From assembly GCA_003644265.1 (NCBI GenBank), contig QNBX01000001.1, forward strand, positions 17,828 to 81,827: DNA of 64,000 nt, given 5' to 3'. Of this stretch, positions 42,906 through 51,658 are shown piece after piece. How positions within the stretch are numbered: the first letter of the stretch is position 1; each line of letters opens with the position of its first letter. Position numbers and translations under genes: made by a program. Under the pieces are notes generated by a model, which saw only the letters and a program-made list of their open reading frames with translations, did not search any database and had not been told where the DNA came from. This DNA is from Planctomycetota bacterium (GTDB taxonomy: Bacteria > Planctomycetota > B15-G4).

Positions 42906-44276
42906 GTGAGTTCCAAGGATGACCTGACCGCCACTCGACTGCGGGAGCTGCCCGCCGTCGATCGCGTGCTGACCCTTCTGGGGCCCCTGCCCGGCGCCGC
43001 CGAGGCCGTGCGCTGCGAGCTGAGCCAGGCGCGCGCCGCGCTGCTGGCCGGCGCCGAGCAGGCACCCAGCGCCGAGCGTCTGGCCCAGGCGGCTCGCTCC
43101 CGGCTGCTGGCCGCGGGAGCCGCTGCCTATCCGCCGGTGGTGAACGCCAGCGGGGTCGTGCTGCACACGGGCCTGGGCCGCGCGCCCCTGGCCGCCTCCG
43201 CTGCGGCCGCCCTGGCCGCCGCCGATCGCTACGCGCTGGTGGAACTCGATCCGGCCGATGGCCAGCGCCGCCACCGCGAGCACGCCGTGGTCGAGCAGTT
43301 GCAGGAGCTCACCGGCGCCGAGGCCGCCACGGTGCTCAACAACAACGCCAGCGCCCTGCTGCTGCTGCTGCACGCCGTGGCCGATGGCCGCCCCGTGATC
43401 GTGTCGCGCGGTGAGCTGATCGAGATCGGCGGCGGCTTCCGACTGCCTGATCTGCTGCGCCTGTCGGGCTGCCCGCTGATCGAGGTCGGCACCACCAACC
43501 GCACCTACGTCGCCGACTTCGCCGAGCGCCTGACCTGGGAGACCGGTCTGGTGCTGGCCATGCACACCAGCAACTATCGCGTGCAAGGCTTCACCCACGC
43601 GCCGGAGTTGTCGGAGCTGTGCGAGCTGGCCCACACCAGCGCCGTACCGCTGGCGTTCGACACGGGCTCTGGCTTGCTGCTGCCGCCCGACCCCGCCTGG
43701 GGGCTGGCCGACGAGCCCGACGCCCGCACCGCCCTGGCCGCGGGCGCCGACCTGGTCTGCTTCAGCGGCGACAAGCTGCTGGGCGGCCCCCAGGCCGGCG
43801 TGCTGCTAGGGCGGGCCGAGCTGGTGGCGCGCTGTCGTCGGCACCCGCTGTTCCGGGCCCTGCGTCCCGACCGCCTGACGCTCAGCGCCCTGGCGGCCAC
43901 CCTGGAGCTGCACCGCTCCGCGCCCTCCGACGTGCCGGTGCTCGCGGCGCTCGCGCGCTCGGCGGGAGAACGCCGCCAGGCCGCCATGGCGCTGTCGCGC
44001 GCGCTGCGCGTCGCCGTGCCCGGCGCGTCGTTCGAGGTCGTGGACAGCGAGGGCTCGGTGGGCTCCGGCTCGGCCCCCGCGCGCCCGCTGCCGTCCGCCG
44101 CCGTGCGCGTGGTCGTTGAGGGCCTGCCCGCGGAGCAGCTGGCCACGCGCCTGCGCAACGGCGACCCGAGCGTGTTCAGTCGCGTCTGGCGCGGGCAGGT
44201 GCAGTTCGACGTGGCCGCGTTGCGACCCGATGACGAGGCGCGCCTCGTGCAGGCCTTGACGGCGGCCCTGGCCTAG
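42906..44276 (+). CDS. selA: L-seryl-tRNA(Sec) selenium transferase SelA
   Basis: SelA is a PLP enzyme that converts Ser-tRNA(Sec) to Sec-tRNA(Sec). It has 456 residues, the normal length. Family marks are VNASGVVLHTGLGRAPLA, NNNASALLLLL, SRGELIEIGGGFRLPD, VGTTNRTYVADF and the PLP-lysine segment FSGDKLLGGPQAGVLLG. GTG 42906 follows a GGGGG, and a TAGGAT at 42894 suggests a very short leader. It is divergent from recJ by 120 bp. The tRNA-Sec gene at 47486 completes part of the pathway; selB and selD are not in the window. Confidence 0.95.
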   Translation: MSSKDDLTATRLRELPAVDRVLTLLGPLPGAAEAVRCELSQARAALLAGAEQAPSAERLAQAARSRLLAAGAAAYPPVVNASGVVLHTGLGRAPLAASAAAALAAADRYALVELDPADGQRRHREHAVVEQLQELTGAEAATVLNNNASALLLLLHAVADGRPVIVSRGELIEIGGGFRLPDLLRLSGCPLIEVGTTNRTYVADFAERLTWETGLVLAMHTSNYRVQGFTHAPELSELCELAHTSAVPLAFDTGSGLLLPPDPAWGLADEPDARTALAAGADLVCFSGDKLLGGPQAGVLLGRAELVARCRRHPLFRALRPDRLTLSALAATLELHRSAPSDVPVLAALARSAGERRQAAMALSRALRVAVPGASFEVVDSEGSVGSGSAPARPLPSAAVRVVVEGLPAEQLATRLRNGDPSVFSRVWRGQVQFDVAALRPDDEARLVQALTAALA

Positions 44277-44365
44277 CAGCCTGGCAGCCCGTGGCCGCGA
44301 GGGGCGTCGCCTTCGGGCGCGCCGCGACCGCGACCCACGCGCGCGACACGCGCTGCCCGGCGGCT

Positions 44366-45820
44366 CTACTTCAGCACGGCCACGGACTCGCCGCCGCTGG
44401 CCTGGGCCAGCTGACCCAGGAACGACACGGCCAAGCGGTCTTTGGTGAGGATCACGCAGTGGAAGCGCAGCGCGGCCCGTCGGTTGCGCTCGGCGGCGTA
44501 CTCCAGCAGCAGCTCCACGTCGCGCATGGGCCCCACGCTGGGAGCGCCGTCCGTGAGCAGGAAGATCGTGTCGGGCGCGGCGTCGGCCTGGCCCGGCGTG
44601 TCGATGGAGGCCTCGGCCAGATCGAAGACGCGCTCCAGGGCGGCGAACACGTTGGTGCCGCCGCGCGTGCGGTAGCCCTGGACCTCGCGCAGGGCCCGCT
44701 CGCGTTGGCGCTTGTCGAGCGGCACCAGGGTGCTGCTCCAGGCCTCGACGCCGTCGGAGAAGGTGAGCAGGTTCACGGACACGGAGGCGTCGAGCCCGCC
44801 CAGCAGCTTGCCCAGCTCGGTCTGGGTGACCTCCAGCCGGCTACGCCGGGCGCTGTCCTTGTAGCGGCCCTCGTCCACGTGATCCATGCTGGTGGACAGG
44901 TCGGTCACCACGGCAAAGCGCGTGCTCTGGCTGGACAGGCCGTAGTACTTGGCAACGGTCTGGGTGCTGCCGGCCACGGGTGCCATGGCGCGGGCGTCGC
45001 CCTCGGCCAGGTAGTCGTCGGGCGCCTGGGCCAGGAATGCGCTCCAGGCCTTGGCGTGGTTGCCGTAGTTGCGCCCGGTGAGTCGCACCAGCGAGAGGAT
45101 GACGTCCTCGCGCAGCCGGCCCGGCTCCCTGGCCAGCATGTCCACCAGCAGCTCGACGCCGCCGCGTGTCTTGAGCTCGCGCAGGGCGCGCACCACGGCC
45201 AGGCGCACGCGCCAGGCGCTGTCCTCCGCCAGCTGATCCAGCAGCGGCAAGGCGCGGCGCTGGGCCAGGCGCACGAGCGCACCGGCGCTGGCCGCGCGCA
45301 CGCGCTCGGCCTCGTCGCCGACCGACTCGATCACGTGCTTGAGCGCGCCTTGCTCACGCGCCCGGCCCAGGGCGCTGATGGCCACGGCGCGCACCTCGGG
45401 GTACTCGTCGTCCAGCGCCAGGTAGCAGGCGCCGACCCAGTCCACGCCGGGCGGGCGGCCGGCGGCCAGGGCCATCAGCACCTGAGCGCGCACCTCGCCG
45501 TCGCGGTGATCGAGGCCCTGGCGCTGGATCCGCTCCAGCGAATCGGGCCGCTGATAGGCGGCCAGCACGCGCCGCGCGCTGGGGCGCAGGCTGGGCGAGG
45601 CGTCCGCCAGGACGTCCAGCAACATGTCCACCGAGGTGGGGTGGTCATGGGCCGCCAGGTCACGCAGGGTCAGCAGGGTGGTGGCGTCGAGTCCGCGCGC
45701 GAGCGCGTCAGAGAAGGCCCTGGTGGCTGCGCGCGCGCTGGCGTCTCCTGAGTCCGGCTCGCGGCCCTGGAGCGGAGCCGTCAGCAGCAGCAGCGCGGCG
45801 AGCAGGAACGACAGGCTCAC
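44366..45820 (-). CDS. Secreted HEAT-repeat and von Willebrand A domain protein
   Basis: This is a 484-residue exported protein. A signal peptide (MSLSFLLAALLLLTAPLQG) is followed by HEAT-like helical repeats (about 35-250; SLRPSARRVLAAYQRPDSL, EVRAVAISALGRAREQGALK) and a VWA domain with a complete MIDAS metal site: DLSTS (Asp307, Ser309, Ser311), Thr389 in GGTNVF and Asp424 in LLTDGAP. VWA/HEAT proteins mediate adhesion or envelope assembly; the partner is unknown. GTG 45820 overlaps the folD stop (GTGA), so it is the last gene of a TPR-folD-VWA unit. Confidence 0.85.
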   Translation of the reverse strand: MSLSFLLAALLLLTAPLQGREPDSGDASARAATRAFSDALARGLDATTLLTLRDLAAHDHPTSVDMLLDVLADASPSLRPSARRVLAAYQRPDSLERIQRQGLDHRDGEVRAQVLMALAAGRPPGVDWVGACYLALDDEYPEVRAVAISALGRAREQGALKHVIESVGDEAERVRAASAGALVRLAQRRALPLLDQLAEDSAWRVRLAVVRALRELKTRGGVELLVDMLAREPGRLREDVILSLVRLTGRNYGNHAKAWSAFLAQAPDDYLAEGDARAMAPVAGSTQTVAKYYGLSSQSTRFAVVTDLSTSMDHVDEGRYKDSARRSRLEVTQTELGKLLGGLDASVSVNLLTFSDGVEAWSSTLVPLDKRQRERALREVQGYRTRGGTNVFAALERVFDLAEASIDTPGQADAAPDTIFLLTDGAPSVGPMRDVELLLEYAAERNRRAALRFHCVILTKDRLAVSFLGQLAQASGGESVAVLK

Positions 45821-46695
45821 CAAGCGGGGTCCATCACGCCGGGGCAGGCGGCCGCCGCCACGTGACGCATGAGGATGGCGGTGGTGACCGTGCCCACGCC
45901 ACCCGGTACCGGCGTCAGGAAACCCGCCACCTCGGCCACGTCCGGGTGCACGTCGCCGGTGAGGCCCGGGCCATCGTCCGTCTCGATGGCGTGGGTGCCC
46001 ACGTCGATCACGATGGCACCGGGGCTGACCATGTCGGCGCTGAGCAGGTGCTTGACGCCCGCGGCCGCCACGATGATGTCGGCGCGGCGGGTCTCGGCGG
46101 CGAGGTCGGGCGTGCGTGTGTGGCATGTGGTGACCGTGGCGTCGCCGCCCAGGCCGCGCGAGACCAGCATGGCGGCCAGCGGGCGGCCCACGACCAAGCT
46201 GCGTCCCACCACGACCACGTGACGGCCGGCGGGGTGCAGACGCTCGTCCGACGAGAGCAGCTCCACCACCGCGGCCGCGGTGGCCGGGGCCGTGTGCCGA
46301 CGTGCGCCGGACAGCACGGCGCCCATGCTCTGCCAGCTGGCGCCATCGACATCCTTAGCGGCCGGCACGCAGGCGGTGACGGCCTGCCGGTCCAGGCCTT
46401 TGGGCAGGGGCAGCTGGATCATGAGGCCGTCCACGCCGGGGTCGGCGCCAGCCTCGGTCACGGCCTCGCACAGCGCCGCCTGGTTCAGGTCCTCGGGCAG
46501 CTCCAGGCGCCGGCTGGTCATGCCGCGCCTGGCGGCGGCGCGGTCCAGGGCCGAGAGGTAGGCGGCCTGGTCGCCGCGCTGGCCCAGCACCACGTTGAGC
46601 AGGCACGGCGGACGGCTGGCGCCCGCGACGGTCGCTTCGACCTGGCGGCGGATCAGCTTGGCGACGGGGGCTCCACGAATGAGCTCTGCGGTCAT
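45817..46695 (-). CDS. folD: FolD-type methylene-THF dehydrogenase, cyclohydrolase lysine replaced
   Basis: FolD normally has two activities: NADP-dependent 5,10-methylene-THF dehydrogenase and methenyl-THF cyclohydrolase. This one has 292 residues with LMIQLPLPKGL, KDVDGASW, VVGRSLVVGRPLAAMLVSRG and TPVPGGVGTVTTAIL. The catalytic YxxxK motif reads Y46-LSA-L50: the lysine (E. coli Lys54, human Lys56) is Leu, encoded by an unambiguous CTG. That lysine is needed for cyclohydrolase activity in studied enzymes. A separate cyclohydrolase (FchA type) may exist elsewhere. It overlaps the upstream TPR gene (ATGA). Confidence 0.93.
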   Translation of the reverse strand: MTAELIRGAPVAKLIRRQVEATVAGASRPPCLLNVVLGQRGDQAAYLSALDRAAARRGMTSRRLELPEDLNQAALCEAVTEAGADPGVDGLMIQLPLPKGLDRQAVTACVPAAKDVDGASWQSMGAVLSGARRHTAPATAAAVVELLSSDERLHPAGRHVVVVGRSLVVGRPLAAMLVSRGLGGDATVTTCHTRTPDLAAETRRADIIVAAAGVKHLLSADMVSPGAIVIDVGTHAIETDDGPGLTGDVHPDVAEVAGFLTPVPGGVGTVTTAILMRHVAAAACPGVMDPAW

Positions 46696-47426
46696 GACGT
46701 CTTGGCTTTCTGGATCGCGGCCAGTCGACTGGCCATCTGGTTGCGGGGCATGAGGTCGCCCCGGGCTTCGGCGATGGGGACACCCTGTTCAAAGATCTCG
46801 GCGGCGCGCTGCTGATCGCCCGTCTCCTCCAGGCACTGACCCAGGGCCAGGTAGGCGCTGGAGAGCGAAGGCTCGAGTTCGAGAGCGCGCTGCAGATGCA
46901 TGAGCGCCCGCGCCGGCATGCCCAGCTTGCGGTAACTCTGGGCCAGGGCCATGCGCGCCAGCACGTCGTCGGGGCGCTCGGAGACCGCGCTCTCCTGTTG
47001 CTCGACCACGGCGGGGTCGACGCCTTCGAGGCCGCTGGCTTTGCCGCCCGCCGCGGCCTTGCGCCCGACCTCCTCCTTCCATCCCAGCACGCGCGCTCGC
47101 GCCTGCCAGTCCTCGGCCGTCTGCTTGTCGCCCTTGAGCATGTAGAAGCGCGAGATGTTGGCGTGCGCCATGATCGACTCGGGGTTCAGCGCGGCCAGGC
47201 GCTTGGTGAGCTCGATGGCCTGGTCCTGATCGCCCTCTTCGCTGAGCAGCATGCCCAGCACCTCGAGTGCGTCCTGGTGCTCGGGCTCCTGCTCAAGTAT
47301 GGCGGCCAGCATGGCGCGCGCGCCGTCCGTGTCGCCCTTGCGCCGGGCCATCAGGGCGGCCATGAAGCGCTTGTCGGGTGGGGCGGGGGGCAAGGGGCGG
47401 GGCTCCGGGTCGGGACAGCCGGGCAT
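46692..47426 (-). CDS. TPR protein of unknown function
   Basis: This is a 244-residue protein without signal peptide or TM. At least four TPR-like helical pairs are seen (MLAAILEQEPEHQDALEVLG, NPESIMAHANISRFYMLKGD, RPDDVLARMALAQSYRKLGM, EPSLSSAYLALGQCLEETGD). It begins with a Pro-rich stretch (MPGCPDPEPRPLPPAPPDKR) from ATG 47426. It is first in a coupled minus-strand unit with folD and the VWA protein. A scaffolding role is the default guess for TPR proteins, and nothing here narrows it. Confidence 0.8.
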   Translation of the reverse strand: MPGCPDPEPRPLPPAPPDKRFMAALMARRKGDTDGARAMLAAILEQEPEHQDALEVLGMLLSEEGDQDQAIELTKRLAALNPESIMAHANISRFYMLKGDKQTAEDWQARARVLGWKEEVGRKAAAGGKASGLEGVDPAVVEQQESAVSERPDDVLARMALAQSYRKLGMPARALMHLQRALELEPSLSSAYLALGQCLEETGDQQRAAEIFEQGVPIAEARGDLMPRNQMASRLAAIQKAKTS

Positions 47427-47485
47427 GGTACCGCGCCCTGGCCGCCGCGCGCCGCCGGCTGGTAGACTGCCGGCGCATCGCACGA

Positions 47486-47582
47486 GGGAGCGGCAAGGTG
47501 CCGGTGTGCCTACTGGTCTTCAAAACCAGATTGGGGGCCGAACAAGTCCCCGGGTGGGTTCGACTCCCATGCGCTCCCGCCA
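47486..47582 (+). tRNA. selC: tRNA-Sec (anticodon UCA)
   Basis: This is a 97-nt selenocysteine tRNA including the encoded GCCA end. The anticodon loop CTTCAAA is closed by CTGGT/ACCAG, with UCA at 47520-47522. It has the Sec-specific features: a 6-bp D stem (AGGTGC/GTGCCT) closing a 4-nt CGGT loop, a long variable arm with GGGG/CCCC, and a TTCGACT T loop. The extended acceptor shows seven good pairs (GGGAGCG/CGCTCCC); the eighth, G-G, is a mismatch, and the T stem has one G-U. A TAGACT at 47463 could be its -10. With selA at 42906 it shows the organism inserts selenocysteine. Confidence 0.93.
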
Positions 47583-47643
47583 GCGGTCCTCTCGCTCCAG
47601 GGCGAGGCCGCTGTCCGCCGACTCGCCTCGGGAGAGCGTGGCC

Positions 47644-47742
47644 GTGAAGAGCTGGGTTGTGCTCGCTGCCCTGCTGCTGCTCGGAGCCCACGTGGCGGCG
47701 AGCCCGCACCGTCTTGCCTTCGACGTGAGCCTGGAGCGCTGA
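47644..47742 (+). CDS. Possible 32-residue secreted peptide
   Basis: GTG 47644 with GGGAGAG seven bases upstream opens a 32-codon frame. It encodes a plausible signal peptide (KSWVVLAALLLLGAHVAA) followed by only 13 residues (SPHRLAFDVSLER) and TGA. It lies 61 bp after tRNA-Sec, and its stop is inside a 12-bp inverted repeat. It might be a genuine tiny peptide, the remnant of a longer secreted protein, or chance. Confidence 0.3.
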   Translation: MKSWVVLAALLLLGAHVAASPHRLAFDVSLER

Positions 47743-47792
47743 GCGCGGGCGCTGCGCTCGCGCGCACTGTGCCCCCGCGTCGCTCAGCGCTC
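47734..47792. repeat. 12-bp inverted repeat between convergent gene ends
   Basis: GAGCGCTGAGCG (47734-47745) and its exact complement CGCTCAGCGCTC (47781-47792) flank 35 bp. Each arm contains the TGA of one of the two convergent frames (the small ORF and the sulfatase-fold gene). It could form a strong hairpin in either transcript and act as a bidirectional terminator or 3'-end stabiliser, though there is no T-run. Confidence 0.8.
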
Positions 47793-49346
47793 GTCGTCGC
47801 CCTCGCCCTCGTCGTCGAAGCCCGCGCCCACGTAGCCCAGCTCGGCCATGGCGGCGCGCACGCCGTCGTCGATGGCCTCGGAGTCCTCTCCGTCAAACAG
47901 ATCGAATGCCTTGGCGGCGCGCTCGCGCTGCTTGAGCAGCGCCACCAGACGCGCGCGCTCGTCGCGCGAGAGCTGCCGGTCCTTGAACGCCAGGTTGCGG
48001 CGCTCGTGCCGGTCGCTGGGCAGGTCGAAGAGCATCATGGGCATGCCGAAGTGATCGCCCGTGCTGGTGGGAAAGATGAACTTGGTGCCGTCCCGCGTGC
48101 GCCGCACCGCCGTGGCCTCCTTGGCGTGGGCGTAGACGAAGGGCGCGGCGACACCTCGTCCGGCTGCCACGTCCTGCAGCGCCCGGCCCTCGAGCGTCGG
48201 GTCGTCGGGCAAGCCCGCCGCGCGCAGCAGCGTGGGCGCGATGTCGATGTTCTCCACCGGCACGTCGACTCGCAGGCCCGACGGCAGCCCCGGACCGGCC
48301 AGCACCAGCGGTGTGGAGATCAGCTCCTCGAACATGTGGTAGCTGTGGTCGCGGAAGAACAGGTCGCGCAGGGTGGCGTCGTCCAGGCTGCGCCCCTCGC
48401 GCTCGAGGTCGGCGGCCACGACCTTCTGGTGGTGGGCGTGGTCCCAGAGGCCCTCGCCGTGGTCAGAGGCCAACACCACCAGCTGGTCGCGTGTGCCCAG
48501 CGCGGACAGCAGCCGTCCGAAGGCCGCGTCGGTCACCGCGATCTCGTGGTCGTACGCGTCGATGTCCTTCAGGATCGAGCGGCGGTCGCGGTCGAAGTTC
48601 CGCTGCAGGTGTTCGGACTCGCGAACTTGCTCCATCCAGGCCTCGAGCGTGTCGTCGCGCAGGCGTGGCCTGCCGCTGAGCGTCAGCTCCTGGGCGGGCT
48701 CGTAGGGCCAGTGCGGGTCGAGCAGGTGCAGGTACACGAAGCGCGGCTGGTCGCCCGGCGGGTGCTGGGCCAGCCAGTCGTTGACGGCCGCCTCCAGATC
48801 GGGCGCGTCCCAGGTCGTGCCGCCAGTGTCGTCACGCGTGATGAAGTGATCAAAGCCCCGGGCGAAGCCGCCGGTGCGGGTCAGGTTGGGGTTGCCCACG
48901 AAGGCGGCGGTCTCGTAGCCGGCGGCCGCCAGACGCTCGGCCAGGCTCGGCGTGTCGCGCGGCAAGCGGCGCGCGTTCTCGAACATGCGCCGTCCGGTGA
49001 GCAGGGAGGCCATGGACGGCAGGGTCCAGCTCGACTGCGAGGTGGCGTCGGTGCAGACCACGCCGCGGGCGCCCAGCGCGTCGATCTGGGGCGAGGTGGG
49101 GCGCGGGTAGCCGTAGGTCGAGAGGTGGTCGGCGCGCAGGGTGTCGATCACCACCAGCAGCAGGTCGGGGCGTGGGCCCTGCGCCTCGACGGCTGGGTCG
49201 GTCGGATTGCGCGTCGCACCGGACGCGGACGGGGCGGCGAGGTGCGTCGATGCCGTGGGTTGGGAGGCGGCGTCGGGTCCGCAGGCCGAGGCGCCCCACA
49301 GCAGCAGCGAACCGCACAGCGCAAGCACAGCCACGGCGCCGTTCAC
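47784..49346 (-). CDS. Sulfatase-fold (alkaline phosphatase superfamily) lipoprotein
   Basis: This is a 520-residue exported protein with a lipoprotein signal (LLLWGASAC, Cys22). The metal site segment is VVIDTLRADHLSTYGY (Asp68), and the nucleophile segment SSWTLPSMASLLTGR has Thr108 where classical sulfatases have the Cys or Ser that becomes formylglycine. DHGEGLWDH supplies further metal ligands. It is thus a PF00884-type hydrolase or transferase using Thr, for example a phospho- or sulfo-transferase/esterase acting on glycans. The tail ends in acidic EGEGDDER. GTG 49346 overlaps the upstream GT gene stop, so it is the third gene of a coupled polysaccharide operon. Confidence 0.88.
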   Translation of the reverse strand: MNGAVAVLALCGSLLLWGASACGPDAASQPTASTHLAAPSASGATRNPTDPAVEAQGPRPDLLLVVIDTLRADHLSTYGYPRPTSPQIDALGARGVVCTDATSQSSWTLPSMASLLTGRRMFENARRLPRDTPSLAERLAAAGYETAAFVGNPNLTRTGGFARGFDHFITRDDTGGTTWDAPDLEAAVNDWLAQHPPGDQPRFVYLHLLDPHWPYEPAQELTLSGRPRLRDDTLEAWMEQVRESEHLQRNFDRDRRSILKDIDAYDHEIAVTDAAFGRLLSALGTRDQLVVLASDHGEGLWDHAHHQKVVAADLEREGRSLDDATLRDLFFRDHSYHMFEELISTPLVLAGPGLPSGLRVDVPVENIDIAPTLLRAAGLPDDPTLEGRALQDVAAGRGVAAPFVYAHAKEATAVRRTRDGTKFIFPTSTGDHFGMPMMLFDLPSDRHERRNLAFKDRQLSRDERARLVALLKQRERAAKAFDLFDGEDSEAIDDGVRAAMAELGYVGAGFDDEGEGDDER

Positions 49347-51658
49347 TGCCCGCGCTCCTCGACGACGCTCGCACCCATGTCGCTCGGAGAGGGGCTCAAC
49401 GCATCGACGCCGCGCTGGTTCTCCCGCTGCTCGAGGAACTTGGAGATGCGGTGGCGCAGCTCCTCCTCGCGCCACGGCTCCAACGGGATCAAGCGCTCCA
49501 ACAGGGCCACGGCCTCGTCATGTCGCCCGCCCACGTACAGCACGTCGGCGACGCGGAAGAGCACCAGCGGGTCGTCGGGGGCCAGCAGCAGAGCGCGGTC
49601 GCCCAAGGCAAGTCCGCGCGCCTCGTCGTAGGCCGGAACGATCTCGCCACCCACCTGTCGCGCGGCCGCGTCGCTCAGTCGACGATCGATGGAGATGTGC
49701 GCGGCGCAGGCGAGCTCGAGGCCGCCCGCGGCCCCCAGACGGTCGGCCTCCAGGAAGTGCTCGAGGGCCATGGCCAGCTCACCCCAGGAGAACAGGATGT
49801 GCGCGGCGTCGCGGTGGCTGGGCCCATGCTCCGGGTGCTTGCGCAGCTCAGCCTTGAAGCGCGACAGGGTCGCTCCCAGGTCGAGCGGCTGGCCCAGGTC
49901 CGCGCGATGTCGGGCCAGGCGGGAGAGGGCCACGCCGACGCCGTAGTCCGCCCCCACGACGTCGGCGTCGAGGGCCAGCGCCATCCGGAACTCGCGCAGC
50001 GCGAGCGCGTGGAAGTCAGCCAGGTCGCCGCGTTTGGTGATCTGTTGCAGCATGGAGTAGCCCTCGCCCAGCGTCAGATGACGCTGGGGGTCGCCGGCCT
50101 CCAACCGCGCCCCGCGCTCAAAGGTTTCGAACGTCTGCGTGAGTACAGCCAGCTTGGCGGCCATGTTGATGTCCATGCCCTGGTCGCTGCTGGTCAAGGC
50201 ATCCATGAGCAGGTCGCGGTAGCGCATGGCCTTGTCGAAGTCGCCGATCTTGGCCAGCTTCATCATGATGCCGGTGTGCTTGTTGCGCTCTCCGAATGGG
50301 TCTGCGTCCCACCAGCTCCACGAGGCGAGCAGGCCGAACGCCAGGCCACCTGCGAGCAGCGCGATCCAGCGCCGCCGTTGCAACGCGGACAGGGCCCAGT
50401 CCAGGGTGAGCGCGGCAAACAGGACCATCAGCGGCAGCGCCTGCAGGCGGAAGCGGGCCAGGATGTAGAGCGCGACGACGGAAGCCAGCACGGCGCCCAG
50501 CAGCAGCGCGGGCACGGCCAGTTTGCGTCGCCGCGGGATGGCCAGCAAGAGCCCCAGCAGGCAGGCGGGGGCGATGAACGACATGGACACGAAGCCCAGC
50601 CGGAGCGTGGGCAGGTGCGCGCGGTGCAGGTAGAAGTCGACGTTGTTGGGCACCTCGTAACCGCTGAATACGGCCCGCGTCTTGTTCCACAGCAGCTCGA
50701 CGTAGCCCCACGGATCGGCGCGGTGGGTGGCCACGGTGGCGGCCATGGAACCGACCAACGAGTAGTTGCTGTCCGTCAGGATGCGCCGCATCTCATCGCT
50801 GGGAGGGTTCCAGCCCACGCCGGTCTGGCCCAGGACGTTGCCGGTGATGAAGACCTCCGGGCCGCGGGTGCTCAGCTTGAGCGGCGGCGCGCCCAGGTGC
50901 AGGTTGCGCGCGATCGCTGGCGAGAGCAGCAGCAGCCAACCCAGCACGACCACAGCGCTGCGCAGGGCGGCGTGGCTTGGCCGGCGGCGGTGCCACAGCA
51001 TGAGGCCCGCCAGGGTGAGCAGCAGCAGCGCGGGGCCGGTCTCCTTGGCCAGGCTGAAGAGGCCCAGCGCCATGCCCGCCAGCAGCCAGCGGCCCAGGCT
51101 GTCCTTCTCCACGGCCACCTGCAGGGCGTAGGCCAGCAGCACCACCAGGAAGGCCATGGGGCCGTCGCGCAGGATGAACGCGTCGTAGAAGTAGTAAGAG
51201 CCCATGAAGGCCAGCAGCAGACCGGCCAGCACGGCGCCGCGCGGCGAGAGCACGCGCCAGGCCAGCAGGAACGTGAGCAGGCAGGTCAGCGCGCCCAGCA
51301 GCGCCTGGGCCCGGGCCACCATGGCGTGGTCATCGCCCAGCAGCCGGAACACGGCGGCCACGGCGTAGGGGTAGAGCGGCGCCTGGTGATAGATGCTGTC
51401 GCCGCCATACCACTCGAGCCAGCGCCCCTCGGGCGCCACTTCGGCGGTCCAGTGGTGGAAGGCGTGGGGCTGCTCTTCGCAGAGCAGGTCGCCGGCTGCG
51501 ATGAGGCGCGCCCAGGACGCGAACACGTGGTTGTCGGTCTGCTCGAGTCGGCTCACGTCCAGGCCGAGCTGGCGCTCATTCTGCTCGACGTACGCCAGGC
51601 GCGGCGCCAGCGCGGCGACAAACACCAGTAGCGCCCAGAGCCACTTGCGGCCCCTCAT
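49343..51658 (-). CDS. GT-C glycosyltransferase fused to TPR repeats
   Basis: This 771-residue protein has about ten TM helices in residues 1-420 and TPR-like helices in 430-771. The N-terminal loop after TM1 (VSRLEQTDNHVFASWARLIA) holds the acidic position used by GT-C enzymes (ArnT/PMT/GT39-83 type), which take sugars from polyprenyl-phosphate donors on the outer face of the inner membrane. YYFYDAFILRDGPMAFLVVL is a typical GT-C segment. The TPR part contains LALDADVVGADYGVGVALSR and ALLLAPDDPLVLFRVADVLY. It overlaps the O-antigen-ligase gene by ATGA. Confidence 0.85.
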   Translation of the reverse strand: MRGRKWLWALLVFVAALAPRLAYVEQNERQLGLDVSRLEQTDNHVFASWARLIAAGDLLCEEQPHAFHHWTAEVAPEGRWLEWYGGDSIYHQAPLYPYAVAAVFRLLGDDHAMVARAQALLGALTCLLTFLLAWRVLSPRGAVLAGLLLAFMGSYYFYDAFILRDGPMAFLVVLLAYALQVAVEKDSLGRWLLAGMALGLFSLAKETGPALLLLTLAGLMLWHRRRPSHAALRSAVVVLGWLLLLSPAIARNLHLGAPPLKLSTRGPEVFITGNVLGQTGVGWNPPSDEMRRILTDSNYSLVGSMAATVATHRADPWGYVELLWNKTRAVFSGYEVPNNVDFYLHRAHLPTLRLGFVSMSFIAPACLLGLLLAIPRRRKLAVPALLLGAVLASVVALYILARFRLQALPLMVLFAALTLDWALSALQRRRWIALLAGGLAFGLLASWSWWDADPFGERNKHTGIMMKLAKIGDFDKAMRYRDLLMDALTSSDQGMDINMAAKLAVLTQTFETFERGARLEAGDPQRHLTLGEGYSMLQQITKRGDLADFHALALREFRMALALDADVVGADYGVGVALSRLARHRADLGQPLDLGATLSRFKAELRKHPEHGPSHRDAAHILFSWGELAMALEHFLEADRLGAAGGLELACAAHISIDRRLSDAAARQVGGEIVPAYDEARGLALGDRALLLAPDDPLVLFRVADVLYVGGRHDEAVALLERLIPLEPWREEELRHRISKFLEQRENQRGVDALSPSPSDMGASVVEERGQ

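Noticed and set aside
47740..47835. UGA of the small ORF read as selenocysteine
   Set aside because: Read-through would add 30 residues that are simply antisense to the sulfatase-fold gene tail, and the hairpin position and loop do not resemble a bacterial SECIS.
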